DNA from: a bacterium HR32
GTDB taxonomy: Bacteria > Sysuimicrobiota > Sysuimicrobiia > Sysuimicrobiales > Sysuimicrobiaceae
Reading direction: 5' to 3'
NCBI GenBank assembly: GCA_002898935.1
Contig: BEII01000026.1
Coordinates: forward strand, 1-10,460
DNA: 10,460 nucleotides
The translations under genes and the position numbers were made by a program. Shown here in pieces: positions 1-6,297 of the stretch; positions within the stretch are counted from its first letter, which is position 1, and every line of letters starts with the position of its first letter. The notes under the pieces are model-generated. The model saw nothing but the letters and a program-made list of their open reading frames with translations. It was not told where the DNA came from and ran no database searches.

Positions 1-2142
1 CCGCTCCGGACCGCCCTCCATCAGCACCCGGAGGCGCACGGTCCAACCGGGCGCCGCCCGGCCCTCGATCACAAACGGCGACTGTACCACCGTGCCGTCC
101 GCGGGCCGCAGCAGCACCAGTGGGCTGGTTCCGTTCTCGGTCGTTCCCGGTGCCGTCCGGGTCGGCGAAGGCCCTGGCACGGGTGTCGTGCCCCGGAGGA
201 CCGGACGCCACGCCTCCCGCTCGCACTGCCCGTCCGGCCCATAGTCCACGCACACGGGCACGTGCACGATCCCGTCTGGTACCGCGAAGTTCTGCGCCGG
301 GCGGCCTCGCAGCGCCTCGCGGACAAACCGCGCCCACAGGCGCGCGGGCAGGGAGCCGCCCGTGATGCGGTTCGTGGGGCTGTTGTCGTCGTTGCCCACC
401 CACACCGCCACGGCCAGCTCGGGCGTGTAGCCCACGAACCACGCGTTCCGGTAGTCGTCCGTGGTACCCGTCTTGCCTGCCGCCGGACGGCCCACGTCCG
501 CGGCACGGCCGGTACCCCGTAAGATCACGCCCCGCAGCAGGTCCGTCATGAGGTAGGCCACCTCGGGCCGCAGCGCCACGCGCCGGCTTGGCCGCGCCTC
601 GTCCAGCACCCGCCCCCGGGCATCCGCCACCTTGGTGACGGCCAGGGGATCCGCCTGGATTCCGCCCGCGGCGAGCGTGGCGAACGCGGACGCCATCTCG
701 AGCACCGTGACCTCGGACGTGCCCAGGGCTAGGGAGAGGTTCGGCTGGAGGGGGCTGCGGATCCCCATGCGTTGGGCGACTTCGATCACCGTCTGCGGGC
801 CCAGCTCAGCCAGCATGCGGACGGCGGGCACGTTGCGCGACTGCTCGAGGGCGACCCGAAGCGGGATGGGACCCCAGTAGCTGCCGTCGTAGTTCTTGGG
901 CCGCCAGTAACCCCACCCGGCGATGCGGTACTCCACGGGCGCGTCCAGCAGCACCCGGTCGGGGGACACTCCGTTTTCCAGCGCCGCGGTGTAGATGAAG
1001 GGCTTGAACGCCGAGCCGGGCTGGCGTCGCGCCTGCCACGCGCGGTTGAACTGGGAGGCCTCGAAGTCCACCCCGCCCACCATGGCCAGCACCCGGCCGG
1101 TACCCGGCTCCACCGCCACCAGGGCTCCCTGGCTCACGCGCAGGCCGGCCCGCCGCGCCTCCTGCACGCCCCGGGTGATCACCTGCTGGGCGATGGCCTG
1201 AAACCGGGGGTCCAGGGTGGTGTACACGCGGAGGCCGCCGTTGTACACGGCGTCCTCGCCGTAGCGCTCCACGAGGGTCGGCAGGATGTACGACACGAAG
1301 TAGGGAGCCCGTACGCCCACCAGTCCTGCGTTCCGGATCCCGGGCAGCAGGCGCAACGGCACTCGCTTGGCAGCCTCCGCCCGGGCGCGGCTGATGTACC
1401 CGAGTTCCGCCATGCGATCCAGGACCACCGCCTGCCTTCGCTTGGCCCCCTCCAGGTTGTCGAAGGGCGAGTACCGGGAGGGCGCCTGGATGACTCCGGC
1501 CAGCAGGGCTGCTTCGGGAAGGGTGAGATCGCGGGCGCTCTTGCCGAAGAACAGGCGCGCCGCCATCTCCACCCCGTAAGCTCCGTTGCCGAAGTACACC
1601 TGGTTCAGGTACCGCTCCAGGATCTCGTCCTTTGTGAGCCGCCGCTCGATCTCCACGGCCAGCAGGATCTCCTGCAGCTTGCGGTCCAGCGTCCGGCGTG
1701 GGCTCAGGAACAGGTTGCGGGCCAGCTGTTGGGTGATGGTACTGCCCCCCTCTACCACCGACTGCCGGGTTAGGTTCCGCCAGGCGGCACGGAGGATCCC
1801 GCGGAGGTCCACGCCCCGGTGCTGGTAGAAGCGTTCGTCCTCGATGGCGATCACAGCCTGCTGGACGACCTCCGGGATGTCCCGGAGCCGCACGTACGCG
1901 CGGTTTTCCCGGTACAGGCTGGCGATCAGCTCCCCGTTGGCCGCGTAGATCCGCGTGGCCTGGCTCGGCGGGCGGTAGAGCGCCGCCACGTCGGGGAGGC
2001 TCGACCGCAGGGACACCAGCAGCACCGCGCCGACGACCGCGCCGAGCACGGCGGCGGCCGCGGTGGCCACCAACGCGCGGGCTAGCCACACAGACCAGCG
2101 CGGGGCCCGCCGCCTGGAAGCACGGCTCCGGCGGTGCGTCAC
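1..2142 (-). CDS. Class A penicillin-binding protein (PBP1A family), 3' end outside window
   Basis: Bifunctional peptidoglycan synthase: glycosyltransferase (GT51) polymerises lipid II and a transpeptidase cross-links the glycan strands outside the membrane. Seen: 714 codons open to the window edge from GTG at 2142; Arg-rich N-terminus, one membrane anchor at about residues 20-46; GT51 motifs EDERFYQHRG (101-110, catalytic Glu101) and GGSTITQQLARN (132-143); transpeptidase SAFK (Ser377, Lys380), SRN (435-437) and KTGT (557-560). A Pro/Thr-rich linker (about 651-673) leads into a beta-rich tail containing VVQSPFVIEGRA, resembling the Gmad2 immunoglobulin-like domain; this domain is cut by the edge. 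The start overlaps the stop of the upstream peroxiredoxin gene as GTGA, so translation is probably coupled. All key residues are present, so the enzyme should be active. The GTG start is chosen from this overlap. Confidence 0.95.
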   Translation of the reverse strand, partial: MTHRRSRASRRRAPRWSVWLARALVATAAAAVLGAVVGAVLLVSLRSSLPDVAALYRPPSQATRIYAANGELIASLYRENRAYVRLRDIPEVVQQAVIAIEDERFYQHRGVDLRGILRAAWRNLTRQSVVEGGSTITQQLARNLFLSPRRTLDRKLQEILLAVEIERRLTKDEILERYLNQVYFGNGAYGVEMAARLFFGKSARDLTLPEAALLAGVIQAPSRYSPFDNLEGAKRRQAVVLDRMAELGYISRARAEAAKRVPLRLLPGIRNAGLVGVRAPYFVSYILPTLVERYGEDAVYNGGLRVYTTLDPRFQAIAQQVITRGVQEARRAGLRVSQGALVAVEPGTGRVLAMVGGVDFEASQFNRAWQARRQPGSAFKPFIYTAALENGVSPDRVLLDAPVEYRIAGWGYWRPKNYDGSYWGPIPLRVALEQSRNVPAVRMLAELGPQTVIEVAQRMGIRSPLQPNLSLALGTSEVTVLEMASAFATLAAGGIQADPLAVTKVADARGRVLDEARPSRRVALRPEVAYLMTDLLRGVILRGTGRAADVGRPAAGKTGTTDDYRNAWFVGYTPELAVAVWVGNDDNSPTNRITGGSLPARLWARFVREALRGRPAQNFAVPDGIVHVPVCVDYGPDGQCEREAWRPVLRGTTPVPGPSPTRTAPGTTENGTSPLVLLRPADGTVVQSPFVIEGRAAPGWTVRLRVLMEGGPER

Positions 2143-2615
2143 CTCTGCCCCCGCACAGACTCCCGGAGTGCTTGCAGCACCTCTTCCCCGTGGCGGTCCG
2201 GCTTCACCCTCCGCCACACCCGTTCGATCCGCCCGTCCGGCCCGATGAGGAAGGTGGTACGGGCCACACCCCACACCTTCTTTCCGTAGAAGTTCTTCTC
2301 GGCCCACACCCCGTACGCCTGTGCGATGCGGTGGTCCTGGTCCGACAGCAAGGGGAAGGGCAGGCTGTGTCTTTCGCGAAACCGGCGGTGGGAGTCCGGC
2401 GGGTCCGGGCTCACCCCAAGGACCACCACCCCGACGCGCTGCAACTCGGCGTGCACGTCGCGGAACGAACACGCCTCCCTGGTGCAGCCCGGGGTGCCGT
2501 CCTTGGGGTAGAAATACAGGACCACCCTGCGGCCCGGAAAGTCGCTGAGCCGCACCCGGCGGCCTTCGTGGTCCACCGCCTCGAAATCCGGCGCCCGCTC
2601 TCCCACGTCTGGCAT
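2139..2615 (-). CDS. bcp: Peroxiredoxin, Bcp/PrxQ type (thioredoxin-dependent thiol peroxidase)
   Basis: Reduces hydrogen peroxide and organic hydroperoxides in the cytoplasm, recycled by thioredoxin (family knowledge). Seen: 158 residues, normal length for the family; APDFEAVDHEGRRVRLSDF at the N-terminus, the active-site segment YFYPKDGTPGCTREACSFRD with peroxidatic Cys44 and the resolving Cys49 five residues on, typical of the alpha2-helix disulfide subclass; then LGVSPD and a C-terminal RTTFLIGPDGRIERVWRRV strand. ATG at 2615 is preceded by GGAGG with a 6-nt spacer, which supports this start. It is first in a two-gene unit with the PBP, sharing a 4-nt GTGA overlap. An oxidative-stress gene ahead of a cell-wall synthase has no obvious functional link and may only reflect compact gene order. 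Confidence 0.95.
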   Translation of the reverse strand: MPDVGERAPDFEAVDHEGRRVRLSDFPGRRVVLYFYPKDGTPGCTREACSFRDVHAELQRVGVVVLGVSPDPPDSHRRFRERHSLPFPLLSDQDHRIAQAYGVWAEKNFYGKKVWGVARTTFLIGPDGRIERVWRRVKPDRHGEEVLQALRESVRGQR

Positions 2616-2635
2616 CGCTCGCCTCCGCAGCCTCC

Positions 2636-2641
2636 ATCTTA
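2636..2641 (-). promoter_or_regulatory. Possible -10 box for the bcp-PBP unit
   Basis: TAAGAT on the minus strand lies about 21 nt upstream of the bcp ATG, which would give a short leader that still contains the GGAGG ribosome-binding site. No good -35 hexamer is seen at 16-18 nt spacing, so this is a weak call based on one element. Confidence 0.3.
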
Positions 2642-2721
2642 CTCTCCGGCCGGTCCGGCGTCCCGTCCGCGGGGCGGCCTACCCTGCCTGTGGCCCAGCC
2701 GGGATCAACGCGGCGGGTCTG

Positions 2722-2730
2722 TGTTACAAT
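2722..2730 (+). promoter_or_regulatory. Extended -10 promoter element of tRNA-Ala
   Basis: TGTTACAAT fits an extended -10 (TGn followed by TACAAT). It ends 9 nt before the first base of the mature tRNA, so transcription would start a few bases upstream of the tRNA 5' end. The -35 region is poor, as expected for an extended -10 promoter. Confidence 0.5.
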
Positions 2731-2739
2731 CCTGTGCGT

Positions 2740-2815
<76 letters not shown>

Positions 2816-2867
2816 CCTCTCTCCGGAGCCACAACCCGCCGGCAGAGAGTTTCGTCCCTGACGGCGA

Positions 2868-2966
2868 GAACCGCCGACCTCGGGCCGGGGTCCCCGGCAA
2901 GTCGCCCACCACCGTCGCAGCTACCCCCAGCCTTCCTCCGACTTGCCGGGGTGGCCTCGGCGGTTC
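2868..2966 (+). repeat. Nested inverted repeats in the repeat spacer (potential long hairpin)
   Basis: The outer arm GAACCGCCGA (2868-2877) is complementary to TCGGCGGTTC (2957-2966) inside repeat copy 2. The inner arm CCCCGGCAAGTCG (2892-2904) is complementary to CGACTTGCCGGGG (2939-2951), 13 of 13 bases. The loop is about 34 nt. The left outer arm extended to 2881 is also the exact complement of 14 nt of the tRNA (2782-2795), so it can pair with either T-arm copy. A second perfect palindrome, GCCGGGG-T-CCCCGGC, sits at 2884-2898. No T-run follows, so a simple intrinsic terminator is unlikely. Confidence 0.75.
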
Positions 2967-3000
2967 GAATCCGCTCGTCTCCACCACCTCTCTCCGGAGC
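2957..3000 (+). repeat. 44-bp direct repeat, copy 2 (orphan tRNA-Ala 3' half)
   Basis: Exact copy of 2786-2829 without the 5' two thirds of the tRNA, so it cannot make a tRNA alone. It would restore an identical tRNA if the 171 bp between corresponding positions were removed. It is best explained as the distal att site of an excised or decayed tRNA-integrated element, or as a local tandem duplication. Confidence 0.85.
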
Positions 3001-3320
3001 TGCTGACCAACAGTAGGACCCATCTTCGCACGGCAGTCGCGGCGGAAGGGCGGTGCGATCTCCAGGAAGAACTCGCGGAGGTCCAGCGGATCTCCGCGTG
3101 GCTCGCTGAAGCTCGGTCTTTGGCCTTCTACTTGGAGGGGCCCTACGGCGAGGACGATGCGCGCGCGGCCCGCGAGGGAGCCCGGTTCGTCCTCGACGTC
3201 GTGACCCGCGTCCTTCACGGCACCCTTCTTGCATGCACGCCACGCGGGGCCGGGAGCGGCTCAGGGTGTGCCGCTCCACCCCGGAGAACACGTCGGGGCG
3301 CGCTCCGGAAAGGAGGGCCC
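3001..3320 (+). other. Coding-like stretch without a recognisable start (possible gene fragment)
   Basis: The frame of the downstream secreted-protein gene stays open upstream through this stretch. From about 3060 to 3225 it encodes a plausible amphipathic helical segment rich in Glu, Ala and Arg (containing EELAEVQRISAWLAEARS and ARFVLDVVTRVL). It then degenerates into a low-complexity Gly/Ser/Arg run. No ATG, GTG or TTG with a Shine-Dalgarno was found between repeat copy 2 and this segment. It may be the truncated end of a gene cut at the repeat junction; no family was recognised. It could also be chance openness in high-GC DNA. Confidence 0.3.
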
Positions 3321-4067
3321 GTGGCTCGCCGCCTCCGCCGAGGGTTCGTCGCCTCCGTGGTTTTGCTCACCGCCGCGCTCGCTAACTCGTCCACTCTGGC
3401 TGCGTCCTTCGTCTCCCTTCAATTCGGGGTCGGGTTCGACTCTCAGCGGCTTCGTCTGGTGCGCCCGACGAGCAGCGTCACGAACCTGGACTGGCCGGTC
3501 CACGTCCTGGCCCACTATCGAAACGTGCGGGCGGGCGACGGCTGGGAGTTCGCCGTGACGCCACCCGACGGCGCGTTCACGTGGTCCTGGACGCCGCGCA
3601 CCAGCCGCGACTACAGCGACTACTATCTCGTCCACCTCATCCCCCTCGCGGGCACCCCCAACGAGGAGCGCACAGGCACCTGGCGGGTGACGGTCTCGCA
3701 CCAGGGGAACCAGCAGCAGGCCCAATTCGACGTGGTGGCCGCGGACCGCTCCGCGCTCGAGGCCGCCAAGGCGGAACAGGCAGCCCGGCCCCAAGACTTC
3801 GTCGCGAACTACCGGCTGGGCGCGGCCGCGAGCATGTTCGGGGAAGACGAACTCGCGGTATCGAGCCTCAGCCGCGCGGCGGAGATCGCCCGGCGGAATC
3901 CCTACCCCCACGTCGCCCTCTGCCGGCACTTCCTGCGGACCCAGCAGAAGGAACAGGCCCGTCAGGCATGCGCCACGGCGCGCGGGCTCCTGCTCGGCTA
4001 TGACGACCGCAGCCTCTCCGGCTGGCTCCTCCGTGAGATCGAAAGCCTCCTGCGTCAGGCGGATTGA
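3321..4067 (+). CDS. Predicted secreted protein with beta-rich domain and C-terminal TPR-like helices
   Basis: Function unknown. Seen: 248 residues; N-terminal signal peptide (MARRLRRGF, then hydrophobic ASVVLLTAALA, likely cleavage near residue 28); a beta-rich segment at about 30-140 with DWPVHVLAHYRN, GDGWEFAVTPPDG and GTWRVTVSHQGN, resembling an immunoglobulin-like fold in which an extracellular ligand modifies force or flow; then helical pairs at about 150-245 (NYRLGAAASMFGEDELAVSS, PHVALCRHFLRTQQKEQARQ) matching the TPR pattern. GTG at 3321 is chosen over in-frame upstream codons because AAAGGAGG lies 4-5 nt before it and a signal peptide follows directly. It is convergent with the CsgG-like remnant at 4380-5230; envelope proteins with TPRs can work with CsgG-type lipoproteins, but a link here is speculation. 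Confidence 0.8.
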   Translation: MARRLRRGFVASVVLLTAALANSSTLAASFVSLQFGVGFDSQRLRLVRPTSSVTNLDWPVHVLAHYRNVRAGDGWEFAVTPPDGAFTWSWTPRTSRDYSDYYLVHLIPLAGTPNEERTGTWRVTVSHQGNQQQAQFDVVAADRSALEAAKAEQAARPQDFVANYRLGAAASMFGEDELAVSSLSRAAEIARRNPYPHVALCRHFLRTQQKEQARQACATARGLLLGYDDRSLSGWLLREIESLLRQAD

Positions 4068-4379
4068 TCCTCGTCGGCCCTTGCGCGTTTAGGCAGCGCG
4101 CGTCCTGCGGCCCGGTCGGCGGAAAAGCAGACGGCTACTCGCCCTCTCCATGACCCCTGGTACGCGTGTCTACGCGGAGGGGTACCGCGTTCCCCACCTC
4201 CCAGCCCGCGGCCACGTCGCAGGCAGCCTCGATGCTGTCCACAGCGGCCTGGCCCGTGCGCCGGCCGCGTGGCCTGCCACAGACGACCGGCCGCCCCGGC
4301 GACTCCGCGGCTGCGCTGGCCTCGTCCGACCTCGCAGCGGGCAAGCCTGCGCGCCCGGCGCGAGGTACCGGCCCCGGGG
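4068..4379. other. Convergent intergenic region, no gene supported
   Basis: Lies between two converging reading frames. A 69-codon minus-strand frame (4344-4135) has a plausible tail (QAAVDSIEAACDVAAGWEVG) but its first half is Arg/Gly-rich, and it has no clear ribosome-binding site or family match. It could be the end of another decayed gene. No hairpin followed by a T-run was seen, so no terminator is called. Confidence 0.4.
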
Positions 4380-5230
4380 TTACTGCGGGTGGCTTACCAC
4401 GATGTCGGAGACCAACACGTACCGCTGCCGCTCGATGTCCACCTCCCCGAATCCAACCGTCACCTGTCGGGGTTGCCGGCCCGGCTCAGCGCGTCCACGG
4501 CGTCCGAAAGGGCCCGCTGCCCGTCTATGAACACGGGCACCGCGTCCCCCTGCTTCAGGACCGCGAGCCGCCCGAGCGTTCCCACCAGTTCCCCGACCAG
4601 GTCCGGTAACGGCTTTCCGGCCCACTGGCCCCGGTAGTCGTTCAGTCGCCGCAGCTCGAACCAGAACGGCGAGTCCCGCCACCCGACGCTCAAGTGAAGC
4701 CACGGATCCAGGCTGCGCCGCCCCGCCGCTGCATGAGGAACGTCACCTCCAGGCCGAAGTCCTGGGACGGGTCGAAGCCCGGGATCTCCCGTTCCACCCA
4801 GACCTCCTGGTTCCCGCGCTGGAAGACCACCTGGGGCCGCTCACGGCCTCCTACCGTGGGCGCGGGGACAAGCTGGGCCCTTTGAGCCCTGCCGGGCTTG
4901 GGACGGAGCGCGGGCCTGGCCCGCGACACGAACTGACCGACGGCCTCCAGGGCCATACACGTCCAGTAGCCCCCGCGGGTCCAGCCGCGCGGCCTCCAGA
5001 GCCGCCCGGGTCTGGGAGAGGGAGAGGACGCGCACCGCCCATCCTCCCGCAACCGGGCCACCAACCGGTCGGTGACGAGCTCGGAGGCCGAAGCCCAACC
5101 CACCCCCACGCCGAAGTCCACGACATTGACCGTGGGCTGTCCCTCCTGCGCGCCGGGGTGAGCCTGCTCCGGCCCACAGCGCGAACAACGAAGTGGCGGT
5201 CACTACGACAAGTCGACAACGCATTTCCAC
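4380..5230 (-). pseudogene. Frameshifted remnant of a CsgG/FlgO-like secreted protein
   Basis: Natural-looking protein segments follow each other on the minus strand but change frame five times. In order: signal-peptide-like MRCRLVVVTATSLFALWAGA (from GTG 5230 or ATG 5224); VNVVDFGVGVGWASASELVT (about 5130-5040); AVRVLSLSQTRAALEAARLD (from 5038); ALEAVGQFVSRARPAL through WIRGFT (about 4953 to the TGA at 4690); SVGWRDSPFWFELRRLND to NPDR (4693-4460); VTVGFGEVDIERQRYVLVSD (4463-4380). The pattern 'xVVDFx... helix ... Rvlxrxxlxxxlxxxxl ... Dxxxalex(v/l)Gxxv' is that of CsgG/FlgO/LpoB-like periplasmic or surface lipoproteins; this is my pattern match, not a search result. The last two junctions are TTGA and GTGA stop/start overlaps, so coupled short genes are an alternative. 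Decay, or repeated sequencing indels in GC-rich DNA, would explain the rest. Confidence 0.5.
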
Positions 5231-5328
5231 ACCTTACCCGTCCCTCGAACCCTGCCCGGTACCTCTTCCGATGACTGAACGCGGCCAGGTCGGGATTTGT
5301 CACACCGCCGAACAGCGGGGCGATATCA

Positions 5329-5356
5329 CCGGGCGGGCCAGCCCCAGCCCGCCCGG
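5329..5356. repeat. 10-bp perfect inverted repeat (hairpin, 8-nt loop)
   Basis: CCGGGCGGGC and GCCCGCCCGG flank the loop CAGCCCCA. There is no T-run on either strand, so it is not a classical intrinsic terminator. It could be an operator-like dyad or a transcript-end structure of either flanking unit; GC-rich chance palindromes are also common at this composition. Confidence 0.6.
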
Positions 5357-5425
5357 GCGGCCAAGCGGCCTACTGGGACACCACCCACCGACGACGGCCC
5401 CCACTGCCCTCCCTACCCCTACGGC

Positions 5426-5455
5426 GGCCCACCTCCCGCTCCACGAGGTGGGGCC
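5426..5455. repeat. Hairpin with 8-bp core stem
   Basis: CCCACCTC (5428-5435) pairs with GAGGTGGG (5445-5452) around a 9-nt loop. The stem extends by a few GC pairs after a one-base bulge. No T-run follows on either strand. Confidence 0.55.
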
Positions 5456-5714
5456 TGGCTCCCTCGGAACCCTGGGTTCAGGAGACCGTGGAGATTCCCG
5501 GCGTACCCCGATTGACGGAGCCGACACGGCGTGTCACAGTTGCAGCACGCTCACCGCGTCGGCGCCCTGAGCAGCCCCGATCGTCGCGGGCCTGAGCGGC
5601 AAGGCCATCGAGCTCTCGGCGCCGGAGATGGACGAGGTTCTGGTACAGCCGCGGCACAGGCCGACGCGAGGCCGGCCCGTGCCGGATGAAGGATCCCAGA
5701 CGGAGGAGGGCGTC

Positions 5715-6212
5715 TTGCCCACGAGCCGGGTCCAGGACAAGCTCGTACCGCACCTGTGGTACACCACCGACGCCGAGGAAGCTGCTCGTTTCTACACCAC
5801 GGTGTTCCCGGACTCCCACGTGGACTTCGTCACCCACTTCCCCGCCGACTCCCCCAGCGGACCTGCGGGCGGTGTTGCGGTGGTCTGGTTCACCCTGTTC
5901 GGGCAGCGCTTCGTGGCCATCAGCGGCGGGCCGCACCACCCCTTCAACGACGCGGTGTCCTTCCTCGTCCTCTGCGACTCCCAGGACGAGCTCGACCGTT
6001 ACTGGGACGCGTTCGTCGGGCACGGCGGGACGCCGCAGGCGTGTGGTTGGATCGTAGACCGGTACGGGGTCCGGTGGCAGGTCGCCCCAAGGCGACTCCA
6101 CCAGATGCTTGAGGACCCCGACCCCGGACGAGCGGGGCGGGTCGCCGCGGAGATGCTGAAGCAGGTGAAGTTCGACCTGGCGACGCTCGAGGCGGCCTAC
6201 CACTCTGAGTAG
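5715..6212 (+). CDS. VOC-fold protein, PhnB / 3-demethylubiquinone-9 3-methyltransferase-like family
   Basis: Member of the vicinal-oxygen-chelate superfamily usually annotated from the domain as a 3-demethylubiquinone methyltransferase, though most such proteins have no proven methyltransferase activity. Seen: 165 residues from TTG 5715; family signature KLVPHLWYTTDAEEAARFY, then FPDSHVDFVTHF, VWFTLFGQRFVAISGG, and the C-terminal CGWIVDRYGVRWQVAP with the closing DPDPGRAGRVAAEMLKQVKF and LATLEAAY that mark this family. TTG 5715 is chosen because GGAGGAGGG lies 5-8 nt upstream and translation begins a few residues before the conserved KLVPHLWY. The longer in-frame ATG at 5628 has GGAG touching the start codon and adds unconserved Arg/Pro-rich residues. 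It converges with the sigma-BFN gene; 85 bp separate the stops. Substrate unknown. Confidence 0.9.
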   Translation: MPTSRVQDKLVPHLWYTTDAEEAARFYTTVFPDSHVDFVTHFPADSPSGPAGGVAVVWFTLFGQRFVAISGGPHHPFNDAVSFLVLCDSQDELDRYWDAFVGHGGTPQACGWIVDRYGVRWQVAPRRLHQMLEDPDPGRAGRVAAEMLKQVKFDLATLEAAYHSE

Positions 6213-6297
6213 GCCGCGGCAGCGGGTCCGCGGACTCGGCCGCCACCGTGCCACCGACCCCCTCGCGATCCGCGCCTTCCTGGAGGAGTCTGCGGCT

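Larger units (their letters stand above)
5231..5714. other. Gene-poor region with two GC-rich hairpins
   Basis: No convincing gene. All frames read as Arg/Pro-rich shadow translations. It holds the upstream side of the CsgG-like remnant and of the VOC gene, both transcribed outward. From 5571 to the VOC start the plus frame is open (KAIELSAPEMDEVLV) but lacks a usable start with a ribosome-binding site. TTGACG at 5512-5517 looks like a -35 box but no good -10 follows it at 17 nt. The two hairpins are listed separately. Confidence 0.5.

Noticed and set aside
806..2089. 427-codon minus-strand open frame inside the PBP gene
   Set aside because: Arg/Gly/Pro-rich shadow. The in-phase PBP frame carries every GT51 and transpeptidase motif and is the real gene.
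2868..2966. Integron attC-like site
   Set aside because: No conserved R'/R'' core (GTTRRRY-type) and no integron integrase or cassette; the nested inverted repeats alone are not enough.
2943..3320. N-terminal extension of the secreted-protein gene from ATG 2943
   Set aside because: It would run through the tRNA-derived repeat and bury the signal peptide. The GTG at 3321 has a proper ribosome-binding site.
6226..6235. GTCCGCGGAC palindrome between the convergent VOC and sigma-BFN genes as a terminator
   Set aside because: No loop and no T-run; short GC palindromes are expected by chance at this composition.
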